Part shown: positions 37,288 through 48,929 of the stretch, in pieces
How positions within the stretch are numbered: the first letter of the stretch is position 1
How the letters are laid out: each line of letters starts with the position of its first letter
NCBI GenBank assembly: GCA_900074885.1
Contig: FJUW01000005.1
Coordinates: 216,242 to 280,241, forward strand
Length of the DNA stretch: 64,000 nucleotides
Source: Rhynchosporium graminicola
Taxonomy: Eukaryota; Ascomycota; Leotiomycetes; Helotiales; Ploettnerulaceae
Direction: 5' to 3'
Translations under genes and position numbers: made by a program
The notes under the pieces: generated by a model
Database searches by the model: none
What the model was told of the DNA's origin: nothing
What the model saw: only the letters and a program-made list of their open reading frames with translations

Positions 37288-39514
37288 TTAGATTCGGCGA
37301 GTTGGGTTGTAATCGAAAGCGTTCTTGGTAAGTTCGATGTGGTCATGATCCAGAGCAACTCTCTCCTGTCCGCACTCAAGACAGACCTCAAAGCGATCAT
37401 ACTCACTCCATTTCCAGTCCCCCTCACCAAAACCCCAAGCATCAGCACCACTGCAGCCATCTCCCCATCTACCACCAAAATATCTTGTACTGGCAGAGCT
37501 TTTAATGCTGACTTGACTGAGTGATTTACGGAGAATTGCATCAAGCTCATAGGCTTCCTCGTCGGAGTTCTTTTTCATACCTTGGCGATCAATATGTAGG
37601 AACGGGACAAGAAGCAGTGAGATTGATGCCATGACAACTGTACAGAGGAAGGCTCGATTGAAAGGAAATGTGGGATTGCTTAGGCCGCGTGGTGTTTGTG
37701 ACATAGCACCGTAGATAGCTGATGTAATTGCGAGACCGCTGGAGATGCTGAGGCGGAGAGCAGTTTGGAGGATACCTGCGCCGAGAGAGGATTGTGATGC
37801 GGGGAGTCGCGAGGATATGTAGAGCTGAGATATGTCAGCTTTGTTACGTATCATGGCGAACATACATAACTAAGCGAGAGGTGCGCGAGTAGAGACACGA
37901 CTTACATTTGAGACGATGAACTGAAAGTCCGCCCCAATGACGGTGATACATAGACTCGGAAAAACGAAAGCCCAGTAGCTCGTCTCTGGCTTCACGAAAA
38001 GTAAAAGTACAGAACCACATAAGTATCCCAAGCCGCCAACTCCCATCAGCACCGTCCCACTAACGAAGCTGATCAATGCTTGTCCAAGATAGCTCCAGAC
38101 CACACCCGTGATAGCTTGCGGCATAAGTCTGACTGCGATGTGTAGCGGTGCTAGGTGTTCAACATCTTGCATGTATAAGGATAGCCAGAATTCGTTGGTG
38201 ATGAAGGACATGTATCCTAGACCAACACAGATGATGCTCATTGTAAATGTTGAGTCTCGGAATATGGATGGAGGAAGGAGAGGAAGAATTGCATGATGTT
38301 CCCAAATAGCGAAGGTGCAGATGCAGAGTATGCCGATGACAAGAAGCAGGATCAATTTGTACGAATGCCATCCTAGTTGAGGCGCTTCCCTGTATTCCCA
38401 TTCATTAGTTCAGTATTTGTGTAGCTGAAAGGTATGTACAGCTTGGCCAGCATACATGTAGTGGAAGAACTTACGTCAGAGCAGCTGTTAGACATGCCAG
38501 TCCCGCAACAGTCAAGAAAGTTCCCAGATAGTCAAATTGTTTGACCAATATCCCAGCATTTCCTGTCCTTGGTACCGCAGGCACAGTCCAAATTGTCGCA
38601 CCAGCGAGTATGAAGAAGAATATCGCAATGACCACAAAGCTAAAGCGCCAACTCGCATACTTTGTGGCGATCCCCGAGCTGATGCTTCCAAGGACAAAAC
38701 CCAGAGGATTCCCTACGCCAAGAGCTCCAGTGACTGTATTTCGGCGCTTGCCTTGAGGATAAATTGCGAAGAGTATACCGATAGCTGGAGGTGCGATGAT
38801 GGCGGTTCCAAGACCGAGGAAGCCGCAAAGGATGTTGAGAATTAGTGCGTTCGGGGCGAAAGCCGTCAGGAGACTAGAGAATGAGAGGAGAAGGAGACCA
38901 ACAAGGAGTTGGAGTTTGCGGCCAAAAAGATCAGCTGTATTGCTGAAGAACAACATGAAGGATCCACTGGCGAGACTAATTCCCAAAACATTAGTATAGA
39001 TTACACTGCAGGTAAAGAATCCTCACCCGATTGCTGCTGCGATCCAGGTGACCTGAGCAGACGTCATGCTAAGGTCCCTTCCTATCGTGCCTGTGTTGAT
39101 GACGACAACACCTTGGATGAATGTCTATCATAGAAGTCAACCAAATGTCAAAAAACCGAATAGAAAAGTGCTCACAGTCGAAGCAATGGCCATCATGGCA
39201 GTAAATACGAATATGTATTCCTCGAACAAGGTTCTAAACTGCTTGGGCCGAGCGTTTGGATCACTTGCAATGAGCGCAAACGCCATATCAGCTTCCACAT
39301 CGAAGGCATTGACGTCGGAGTTGACTAGTGTGGTTGTAAAAGAGGGTCTGGGGGTGTAGTCTGAAGAACATGGCTGATTCGAGTGACGTTGAGAGGGGTG
39401 AGCAGTTTTGGTGCTAATAATGTTGGATCGGGTTGTCTTTGATCGGGATGATCCAGTTGCGAGTAATCCCGTTCCCGAGCGAGAAGTGCTTGAGTTTGGC
39501 GATTGTGTAGGCAT
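37288..39514 (-). CDS. MFS transporter, DHA2 drug:H+ antiporter type (14 spans)
   Basis: A proton-coupled efflux pump of the plasma or vacuolar membrane. Five exons: 39514-39176, 39124-39027, 38975-38475, 38389-37906, 37824-37288; introns 51-85 bp; about 652 residues. The N-terminal 90 residues are Ser/Thr-rich and cytosolic. Membrane spans begin at EEYIFVFTAMMAIAS and continue with TFIQGVVVINTGTIGRDL, SGSFMLFFSNTADLFGRKLQ (the MFS motif A loop), and LGVGNPLGFVLGSISSGIAT (motif C of antiporters). The number and spacing of spans fit the DHA2 class. The C-terminal tail of about 100 residues is unusual: a Gly/Trp/Asp-rich stretch (FGGRWGDGCSGADAWGFGEG) and CLEC. The substrate is unknown. It lies next to degraded accessory genes, not in a recognisable biosynthetic cluster. 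Confidence 0.88.
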
Positions 39515-40624
39515 AGAAGGGTGATACCACGAACTGGCGGACGCAATAAAGATGATGATGAGTTTGAGGTATCAATATTGATATTGATATTGTTCTTGTT
39601 GTTGTTGTTGGAAGAGTATCGGAGAGGGCGGGCGGAGAAGAGACTCCTGGAATATATCCTCAAGCAACGAGGCTTAGACGCTTGACTCACAAGACCGGAT
39701 TAAGTCAAACACAATGACGCCAGTACTTGTATTCACTTAAGAGCACATAACATCATCCCGTAGAATTGCTGTATATGAACGTCACCTAAGGGGCCGTCGC
39801 TCATATACATACCATGAAGCTGGAGAAATGACAGATTTTCGAGGACAGTTTCGAAAACAGTTTCATCAAGCTGCCGAACACAAATTGAAGCTCTATCGAA
39901 CGCTCGAGCAGAGACACAAGCATGCCTTCATAAATACAAACTAAGATAGCAGGATTGTGACTGGTATAGGCATGAATGCACAACTGAGAAGAGTGATTTC
40001 GTTACAGCCGCTACTCAAAACTTGATGATAAAAGACCGCAAACATAGCAAGGTCTGGAAGACCAGCGGCATGAACAGAGAAGATCCAGTGCTCGTAGCAC
40101 TGTCATAGAAGGAAAAAATATGCGACAAAAGTAAAGAGCCGTGTTCGGCGCCAGGGTATGCGGCCTCATTTCATAATGCTGATAGTATCACCAACTTTCA
40201 CCTTCTTGCCTGCAATGAATCATGCCTTGCCTGTTCAAGATCAGGAGACCCAGAATCAGACTCCCAGCAAGCTTTGACTCATTTGGCCATAGCGAGTCAA
40301 TAAAAGAACTTCAACAGCTCATTTGGCTTGCGGATGAAGGCACAAGATAACTTCCATCCTCATATGCGATACACTTGAATTATCGAAATCGGTCGGAAAG
40401 TGAGAGTCAGGCATCGTTAATCACCCTGAGGTTGTTTTTGTTTTCATCGGAAAGGCGCCGCTGGTAAGCAAGATCCTAAATAGTATGACGTAATTGCCCA
40501 CTTTTGTGAATATATATTACGACAATTGTGAGGTTAGATTTCGTGCATTATACTGTCTATTCAAGATCTCCATTGAGTATTCAATTCACTAAGAACTGAA
40601 ACTGACAACTGAAGATAGGTTATC
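39515..40624. other. Divergent promoter region between the MFS and hydrolase genes
   Basis: The interval separates two genes that point away from each other. No coding gene is recognised. Just upstream of the MFS start is a short repeat of GTT/ATTGAT units (about 39570-39610). Confidence 0.5.
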
Positions 40625-41699
40625 ATGGAGCTGCCTCTTTCGCTGGAGCTTGAGGGTTGGACCATCAGATACGATGTTCTGTCGTCTCGAAACGCCCCTA
40701 CGCAGTCTACGCAAGGGAAGTGGGTGATCTTCGTCCATGGAACTCCGTAAGTAAGCATTGGGGATCTTCAGAGTTCCTTGTTTCAGTGTCTCAAGATTGC
40801 TTGAAGACCTCTTGCTCTCTTTCCAAAGATATGTTTTGAAGGTGAATTACTAACGCTCCTTTTGCAAAAGCTGGTCATCGGTTGTGTTTAAGCCCACTAT
40901 GGAGGTCATTCTTGCGAAAGGATCATATAACATTCTCGTATATGATCTTCCAGGATATGGAAAATCACAGGATTTCGATCCAAGTACCAACAACACTTCC
41001 AAAAACGATTTCCCCGGAGACACTTCCGTAAAGTTTCAAGCTTATGCTTTGGCAAAACTTCTTAGGTACCTCAAAATTGATGGTAGAGACAGAAATCCAG
41101 CACCAGCCATAGTAGCGCACGACATCGCTGGCACGATCGTTCTACGAGCTCATCTTCTCCACGACTGCGACTTCGACACTATGATGCTCATAGACACGAA
41201 TTGCGTCTTACCGTGGGGCGACGGATTCTACAAGCTGGCACGCTCAGAACCGCAAACATTTCTGAAATTACCATCAAACATCTTCGAAGCTGTTGTTCGA
41301 GCTGTGACCTGCAGCGCAGTTCACGATCCGAAGGTTCTACAAACTAGCTCTGCTTGGGAGGACGCACTCACGCTTCCATGGCTTGGACAACAAGGGCAGA
41401 AGAGTTTCATTCGACAAATCGCGCAAGCGAATGATGGAGATGTGGCTGAAATGCTCGATGCAGATATGTATGAAAAGGTGAGGTGTGATGTCAAGATCGT
41501 GTGGGGAGAGCAGGATCAGTGGATTCCTCGAGAGAAGATCGAAACGTTGATCAAGATGTTGGGAGAGAGGTTTAAGGAGAAAGCATTTATCCCACATGCA
41601 GGGCATTTGGTCATGCTGGATCAACCGGGACGATTTGCTGTCGAAGTCTTCGACTGGTTGACGAGATTTGGAAGTGAAAGGAGTCTTGTCGGTAGTTGA
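40625..41699 (+). CDS. Alpha/beta hydrolase with an Asp nucleophile (haloalkane-dehalogenase-like)
   Basis: Two exons: 40625-40746 and 40871-41699 (124-bp intron), 316 residues. Splicing completes the oxyanion motif HGTPWSS after the strand KWVIFV. Next come YDLPGYGKSQDFD and the nucleophile elbow IVAHDIAGTIVLRAH, where Asp takes the place of the usual Ser (SxSxG becomes xHDIAG). The acid is probably in WGEQDQWIPREKIE, and the catalytic His is in IPHAGHLVMLDQPGRFA. Asp at the nucleophile position is typical of haloalkane dehalogenases and epoxide hydrolases, so a halide- or epoxide-cleaving activity is possible, but many relatives have other roles. It could also be an esterase-like protein of unknown function. 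Confidence 0.85.
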
Positions 41700-42559
41700 A
41701 GTAGATCTAGGAAGTTGCCTTGATCGCAGCCTTCTTTGTGTTCTCACGATTTAGTCAGCGGTATCGGTATGACTTTGGCAGAGAGTGTAGCTAAAAATTC
41801 GGAGAATGCGAGCTCGTGAAGGAATCCGGTAGAGCCATAAGACCCATGCAGTATTTTTCTGGAATATGCGAATATCAAATGAAGGCTTTGAAATGTAGCA
41901 ATTGCTCAAGCGTCCTCGCTAATCATATCTAAGCCTGTGGCATCTGATACACAGAATGACCTCTCTTGTGTGCAACGTTTGGTTTAGGAACTGGGCCTTC
42001 AGTATGAATTAGCCCGTCTCCCTCAACATACCACCCCTTTCAACGTGTCTTTGACAGTCCTTTTCCTTCACGATCTGTTCTCTCTTTAGCGCCAAGCAAA
42101 ACAGAACCATCCCTATCGTAGCTCCACAGTGTCAGCACTAAGTGTACCTATCAAATATCTACTCCTTCCAGCTTCTACAAATTTAGGAACTTTGTTGGAA
42201 CTTGTATTCGGTTCTTGTATTCGGCTTTCCAATAATTTGCTGTCATTCCACCATCGTGGCTGTTTAGATGCTCCAAATGGCAAAAGCGTGTTGAATAGCA
42301 TTACCAGGTACTTTCACCTTGAAGTGAAATCTTTGCATCACTGACGGGTACAGGAGACCATGTGTCCGGATTGATCATATTTTATAGTTATAAGGTCGAG
42401 CTGATGGGTCAAGAAGCGCCCATCGCAAAGCCAACGCTTAGATCGACGACTGTATAGTTACACATCCACGTTACAGTCATCTGCTCAAAATTTCTCCACC
42501 GCGCCTCATTAACGTTAGGCTTAGTGATAGTTCAGAGGAGTCACAGCTCTTTGAGAATT
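41700..42559. other. Spacer between the hydrolase and the HET relic
   Basis: No gene is recognised. The missing N-terminal part of the HET gene would be expected here but is not visible. Confidence 0.45.
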
Positions 42560-44150
42560 GCGGTCTTTCTTGTTATCCTTAGGTAACTTTGTCGCACTGC
42601 TGGGGAGGTGCAATCCCTTCAGCTACAGTGAGTTCCAACATCGATGCCAGATTGACGTCACTTGGCATAGCGAGTCTGCCGTATAACTTCAGAGATGCGA
42701 TCATTATCACCAGAGAACTCGGATTCCGTTACTTATGGATTACCGCCCTGTGTATCATTCAGGAATCCCTTCGGATTAGAAGCTTCAAATCACATTGATG
42801 GGCCACATCTACCAGAATGCAGTGGTAACAATAGCTTCTAACGTCGCAGGTAGCACTGGAAGTAGCATAATTTTGCGCCGGCAACGAGCCTCAATTTCTG
42901 TCTCCCTTCCATGTCGAACTTCGAAGTATGAATCTGAAGGCACTGTGTTCCTCAGAGCTACGCGAGAAGACTCACCAAGTGGACCTAGACAGATAATGGG
43001 GTGGATACTCCAGGAAGATCTGCTTTCCGTTCGTATGCTTCATTCCTCGATAGATCAGCTACTATGGCAATGTAAAACGAAAAACATGAGCGAATGTCAT
43101 AATACTCTACGTGACAGCTTTGTGAGTCGCAAAACCAGTCTCGAACTGAAGCGATCATCTTTGAATCCTCCAAAGGGTGCAGCCTCGGAGGTAATACCCG
43201 CGAAGAATGAGTAATTTTACAGAGTGTCCACTGGGAGAAGCCTTAGACCACTGGTATTAAATAGTCAACGAGTACATAAAGAGGCACTCCACAAAAGAGC
43301 AAGACAGATATGCCGCAAGTTCCGGGATCGCCAGACAGATCGGGATGCGCACTGGGCATACATACAGATTTGGTATCTGGGTGGAAGATATCCAGGTCGG
43401 CCTCCTGTGATCTACTCGTGGAAAGGGTCGAGGAGGGATAATATCGTCTGCCCTTCTTGGAGCTGCGCAACTCTTGACCTTCTGGGACCGGGTGGCAGCA
43501 ATCAACCATGTGACATATGGGCAGGTTACCGTTCGTTGACAGAAGATACTCGTCCAACCACCATACACAGTCGAGCGTTTGATCAAAGATATAAACACCC
43601 ACAAGAGGGAAGAAGACGCCTACATGGGAACTGGTCCGGGAAGACTGAGTATCGAAGGAAAGTTCCAAACAGCTTCGAACCGGCTCGCACCGCATTCGCA
43701 CCCACTGTTGCACAAAAAAGGGTCAGAGATTTGACCTCAGTGGCTTGGTCGAGATGAGACATTATGCCGCGCCGATCACCGACTCGCCGCTTATCATTTG
43801 TGAGCTCGGCTATAATGAGCACTGGCTCGACGAGTAGACCCAAGAGAGTCGGAAACGTTTCGAGGTCAGCATTGTTATGTCCAGATCTACCGGCTTTCAG
43901 GATACAGAGAGGTCGAAGACTTTCGCTTCATCCGTGATTATGAACATCTGCGTACTGCTTATGCATTGATACTGGAGTCCACTGGTAAGAAAGGGGAGTA
44001 CAGGCGGCGGGGAATTGGCGGAAATGCCTTGTGAAGAAGGAATGGTGGACGAGGGATGGGAAGTTCAGACGGTGGAAAATATCTAGGTCTAGGGGACAGC
44101 CGAGAATGAAACGTGAAACTGTTCTCCGATCAGGCACGGTTGGGTATGTT
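42560..44150 (+). pseudogene. Decayed HET-domain (heterokaryon incompatibility) gene
   Basis: HET-domain blocks appear in the right order but in several frames: [20 protein letters not shown] and [20 protein letters not shown] then [12 protein letters not shown] (42575-42798); MMGHIYQNAVVTIASNVAGS, GTVFLRATREDS, MGWILQEDLLSVRMLH and QLLWQC (42795-43090). Then, shifted, come SGIARQIGMRTGHTYRFGIW, SWKGSRRDNIVCPSWSCATL, REEDAYMGTGPGRLSIEGKF and a C-terminal block with EDFRFIRDYEHLRTAYALIL (about 43910-43970). Several frameshifts and stops separate the blocks, and the region before LSHCWG is missing. In the conserved RYLWIDALCI motif Asp is replaced by Thr. HET proteins trigger cell death after fusion of unlike strains; this copy is dead. 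Confidence 0.8.
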
Positions 44151-44371
44151 TACTTACTTACTTGCAAGCAACCCTGTACCTAGCCGAAGGTTCAGCTATG
44201 TTCCCCGCCATGTCACGGATAATGCAATTAGAACTTCAACGTGAAACTTGCCTTCTTGTGTTGAACTCCAAGCAGCAAGTTCTTCTTGATCCAGAGATCG
44301 CACCAAGTTACTGCATGTGATTAACTTGGAGTCTTGTCCCTTTCGAAAGATTACCATATAAACTTCACCCA

Positions 44372-45427
44372 ATGCTTCCTCCAACCCCACCATTTTCAGC
44401 CCTTCCCCTCCAACAGGATGGTCCACGAGGGAATGCATGGGGACTTTACGGCGAGAAGGATGAGCTCGGAATGCTCAACCGTCTCACGCCAGAGACTACA
44501 CTCTCAGCAAGCAAAGAGATAGTTCACGGGCTTAGGATCCCGACAGACTGGCCTCTGAATATGCCGAAAGTACCTTGCTTCGGGCGGCAGACTTTCCACC
44601 AGCATATCTTCGAGAAAGAAACGAGAGTCGTGAATGATGATACGCTGACGTTCAACACTCAGTCCAGCACACAATGGGACGGGTTCAGGCACTTTGGGTA
44701 CCAGGATCACGAGGTGTTTTTCAATGGATGCAAGCAGGAGGAGATCATGACTTCGACCAAGAATGGGACTCATGGTAAGCGACTTTCTGCTTCAGACGAC
44801 ATACATTATTGATGTCGATTTTTCTAGTCTGGGTCGCGAATGGTGGCGTAGTTGGTAGAGGTGTCCTTCTGGACTACGCAGCTTGGGCCGAGTCTCAAGG
44901 CATCACACCAGCACTTCGCGAAACCACGGAGATCACAATCCAGGAACTCGAAGCCGTTGCGACTTCCCAAGGAGTCACTTTCAGACCTGGAGACATCCTC
45001 TTCATCCACTGCGGGTTTCTCAAATCCCTCGAGCAGCTCCCGGAGGAAGAGGCCTCAGCTTACGCCGCCAACATCCCGCCGTCTGCCATCGGAGTCAAGT
45101 CGTGTGAAGAGAGCATCAGGTGGATTTGGGAAAAGCAATTTGCGGCTGTGGCGTGCGATATGCCTGCATTTGAGGCGCTCCCATTCCAGAGCACATCACA
45201 CTGGATGCACGAGTGGCTGTTGGCTGGGTGGGGTATGCCGATTGGAGAGCTCTTCGACTTGGATACATTGGCCAAGGAATGTGCGAGATTGAAGAAGTGG
45301 ACCTTCTTTTTTAGCAGTGTCCCTCTACATGTAAGTTGATCTTCATTCGGCTCTGTATAATGAAGCTGATCACGAGTAGGTTCAAGGTGGAGTCGCAAGT
45401 CCGCCAAACGGGGTTGCGATCCTGTGA
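44372..45427 (+). CDS. Cyclase-family hydrolase (kynurenine-formamidase-like fold)
   Basis: Three exons: 44372-44774, 44828-45330 and 45380-45427 (introns 53 and 49 bp), 317 residues. It belongs to the cyclase family (pfam04199-type), metal-dependent hydrolases. Visible marks: GNAWGLYGEKDELGMLNRLT at the N-terminus; QSSTQWDGFRHFGYQDHEVF, the fungal version of the HxGTHxDxPxH metal region; NGGVVGRGVLLDYAAWAE after the first intron; RPGDILFIHCGFLK; and the C-terminal SSVPLHVQGGVASPPNGVAI. The first intron splits the codon for the Val of VWVANGG. The substrate is unknown; relatives often sit in secondary-metabolite or aromatic-degradation regions. Here it lies between two dead HET sequences. Confidence 0.86.
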
Positions 45428-45949
45428 GGTTCTCTGAATGCTGGGATGTAAAGTAGTTCGTTAGAAGGCCCAAATCGAGATCTGTGATCGACCAGGCTTC
45501 GAGGATCATTTGGCACTCGCATTCAAATTCTCCTGCTGGCTCTTAAAAGCTGATGATAAGATATTGGTTCTGAATCACGTACAGCAAGTACCCTGCTCAT
45601 GAATCGGTACCGAAACGTGCAGCTTTTCGTGTTTCTCGGTACCTATAGCGTTTGCGCTGCATATTGTTTAGCGAGCTCCCTCTTCACATCCATTCAAGGT
45701 ACTGATCGGCACTGGTGATCCCGATCCCAAGTGGACATAACGACCGCCTGGATATTCGTCCTGTCACAAGAACCCGTCTCTTTGCTCGATCAGGCCTTCA
45801 TAATCGAATACAAAGTTGTATTCGGGAACCTGTGATTGTGTGACAAGCCATGAGCTCGGGCTGGGTTCATCGCAAAGATTGGTCGACACCACTGCCGCCT
45901 TAACCTCTCGTTTGTCATTCCAGTGTCGTAACTTATATAACCAGAAGTA
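45428..45949. other. Short spacer
   Basis: This is the 3' region of the cyclase gene followed by anonymous sequence. Nothing is recognised. Confidence 0.4.
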
Positions 45950-46460
45950 GGTATGTTGTTGATAGGACCCGCATTATATCTTTCTCCTCGTAAGAGCTGC
46001 TCCAGTAAGGTCAGTGATCACCATGCTCTGCAAATCCTGCTCCTCAAATTGCCCTCGACCAGCTCTTCATACCGGAGCATGAGTGTATTACTGAATCAAG
46101 GGCTCAGGATATGCACAATGGATTGCTCTGGTGGCGATGTTGAAGACATGATATATGCCGAGGACTTCTTAGGCCCTTCTTGGGGTTGGATGTCGATTAT
46201 GAAGGACCCGGCGAATTTCCCCCTATTGCATCTGGCATCGTTTCCAATTAATCTCACCTTCTCCAGACCGTGGATGTATAGCTCATCTCTATCGGGGAAA
46301 TTTTGTAGTGTATGCGGGTGATGACCACTTCGGGTCGATTCAATCAGCGAAATTGCACCTCAACGCTGTATTTAGGTTGACAAGCTCGTTGAAAGAGGAT
46401 AAGTGTGTTCTGCCAAAGGCCCCAGATTGGCAAAATTATCAGGCTTCCGGTTGAGATCCT
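45950..46460 (+). pseudogene. Fragment resembling the C-terminal part of a HET-domain protein
   Basis: Short blocks in changing frames follow the order of a HET protein C-terminus: HNGLLWWRC (about 46118), DMIYAEDFLGPSWGWMSI (46148-46200), GPGEFPPIASG in another frame, then NFVVYAGDDHFGSIQSAKLH and LNAVFRLTSS (about 46295-46390). PSWGWMSI corresponds to the usual APSWSWASxDGP motif, and DDHFGSIQSAKL to the GxxxFGxVxSGxL strand. No HET core (SHCWG) is seen upstream. It is a separate relic from the one at 42560-44150, which has its own copy of these blocks. Confidence 0.5.
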
Positions 46461-48320
46461 TTCAGTCAAAGGATTCCTAGTGGGACGATGAGATGCTGGG
46501 TCAGCGCTTTCGACGAGTGGTTCGGTTTTGGAGGAACCGGCAGAACCTAACCAGTAATAATGCTTACAGTTCTCGGCATATCGGGAACTGTACTAATACG
46601 GGTGGTTCTCGTATCTGATCTTAAAAAATCGAATTAATTTTCAAGTATGACTAGAAAAAAAAGGGCCCGTGAGACAATCGTGATTATCTTTCATACTCTC
46701 GGGCCTGGTATCGCTCGCTATAAGTATAAGGACCCTTCTTCTTACTGTAGATACACTTAAAACTTACCACAAGTTTCTTTCTTGCTTTCAGCTGAGGCTA
46801 TTTCATCTTACTATTATCTCTAGCACTTAGGAAAGATCACACAGGCACGTGTTCCTGATATAAGCAGTAGGGAAACGGGTCATCAGTTTCATCGATTGAG
46901 AAACTAGACCTAAGTATAGTAAAGCAGTTCGGTTCAATTATCAGCCTACCTCCAATAGATAGTTTAGAAAAGTGCTAAAAGTTTAGACCCAAAACGTCGA
47001 ATGCACTGTGCTGTGAACAGTACGTCGTCTGCTAAGGACAACGGTCCTCCTGATCTGGTCACCGCACCAGAGACCCGGGGACAAGTCGTCACTATGAATG
47101 CAAAATGAGGCATAGTCAGAGGTTCTCCAATCGAGTCCAGCGGAGAAGCTCCAACCAGAAGTATTAGAGGCAAGTCATCAACGGTCGAAGATTGGGGGTG
47201 ATCCACATGCCTGGTGGGGAATTCATCGCGCAAATCGATACATGTCCGAAAAGAATCCGGCTTGCGAGAGTTGCTGATGACTGACTTCTTGGGTCTGGTG
47301 GGGAAGGGAAGATTTCGTGATTTCATGAACTTGACCTGTGAGGGGGGAGGCACTCGACCAAAGTTTCGAGAGTAGGGGCCATTCAAGAAAACGATGTACT
47401 GTTTTGAAGTATAGTCACTACTACAATAGAAACACAAGCTTGATGCGATTTTCGATGTGCGGAAGGAGTTGAACAGCAGCGTGGAAGAATATAGGCCGTG
47501 CTGCCTCCGCAAGAGAGGGCGAGATCCACCGTCTATCTCGCCCCTTCCGTACGTCCCATCTATCTATCAAGATTTCACAATCTATCAGGTTTGGAGCTGA
47601 CAGATCAGATCATGTCGGAGGATACGAGCTCAGCCATTATGTTTTCAGTCGCAACGTCGAGAGCGACATCAAATCGTTTTGGTGGTAAATAGCTTTTTTT
47701 TTCTTTTTCTTCCTACCATCGATACTTTCCCGTCGCTGGCTGGTTGACCGACTGATTAGGGTATTCTGACTCCTGATGTGCGATGTGCGATGGGAGATAT
47801 GAGATATGAGATGAGCGATGGGCGATGCATACATAACTGAGATCGTAGAGGCCGCGCAGAGAGATTATGATGTTCGATGACGATATTGGTATATGAGGAG
47901 GGGGAATGCGATGGAGGGAGCATTTGTCATTGTCAGATGGGTTGGAAAAGCTGCGACATGTGAATGTGACAGGATAAGTTTGCGTTCAGAGAACTTGGAA
48001 CGGACAATACATCACCCAAACAAGCCATTCAGCACGGTATGACTCTGCCAGCTACCTCGACGGTTGTGAAAACTTGTTCAATCAAAAGCGAATTCAAGTG
48101 TTGAAGTTCGAAAAAGGGAAGTGATTCTATCCCAGGCTTTGGTGTTATCCTATTACATACAACGTGATCGTATCAAGTTCACACATTATCAAACGCCCCA
48201 TCCCATATTTCATTTATCGAGGTATCTTCCCATCATCCCATCCGAATATCCCCGTCCATAAAATAGACCTCGTAGAAAAGAAATCCCTTAACAAACATGC
48301 CTGTTCACCCCAACCAGCCC
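46461..48320. other. Spacer with a short hairpin and tandem repeats
   Basis: It contains an imperfect inverted repeat at 46664-46705 (GGCCCGTGAG pairing with CTCTCGGGCC, one mismatch) and short direct repeats near 47775-47825 (GTGCGAT, GAGATAT and GCGATGG units). An open frame on the minus strand at 47512-46964 (182 residues) has no recognisable domain and is not called as a gene. The right end is the 3' region of the Rcr-like gene. Confidence 0.45.
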
Positions 48321-48929
48321 TTACTTGTAGGTTTGCTGCGCAACCCCATTCTGCTGACCATAATAATCATTGTTGTAACCACCATTACCAGCGTAAGTTG
48401 GAGGAGGAGCACCGGGTGGAGGTGCGTATTGTTGAGTGGGTGCATTGTTATTGTAACCACCGTTGTTATAGCCGCTGTTGTAGCCTGCGTTTCCGGCTGG
48501 TGCGGTCATGGGAGTGGAGTGGAGAGCTGCACGACGCTTGCGGCGTTTGGAGATACAGCTGGATGGCTTTGTTAGCACAGTGTCTTCGAAAGGAAGAGGA
48601 CTGAATGGTTCGAGGGGAGGAAGAGGAGAGGAGAAGAGGTCTCGAGACGTACAGGAACATGAAGAAGAGGAAGATGCCGAAGAAGATCAGGATACCGGCT
48701 AGAACCCAACGTCCCCATCTGCTGAAATTGGAGCGGCAGTTTTGGTATCTTGGATTACTGGGAGGTATGTTAGCTGGGGGATTTCCTATTCGTTGCATTC
48801 CAACACAAGGAAGGTGAAAGAGATCAAGTAGGAGCTCGCATACCATCTCCGTCCATAGTTATACTGGCGCGCAATGAGGTTGAGAGCATCCTCTGCTCTG
48901 GGGAGCTGGATACCTCTTGGGAGAATCAT
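48321..48929 (-). CDS. Rcr-like single-span membrane protein (chitin synthesis regulation family)
   Basis: Three exons: 48929-48844, 48757-48653 and 48558-48321 (introns 86 and 94 bp), 142 residues. The assembled protein has the Rcr layout: a short N-terminus (MILPRGIQLPRAED), a NCRSNFSRWGRWVL segment leading into one membrane span (AGILIFFGIFLFFMFLC), a basic stop-transfer cluster (SKRRKRRAA) and a Pro/Gln/Asn/Tyr-rich cytosolic tail (GYNNGGYNNNAPTQQYAPPP). Yeast Rcr1 and Rcr2 act in chitin deposition, Congo-red resistance and endosome-to-vacuole traffic, with PY motifs in the tail binding Rsp5. Here the tail has PPPTY, close to a PPxY motif. Function by family only. Confidence 0.82.

Noticed and set aside
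46964..47512. Minus-strand open frame of 182 residues
   Set aside because: No recognisable domain, signal peptide or family motif; composition looks random and no splice-linked partner exon was found.
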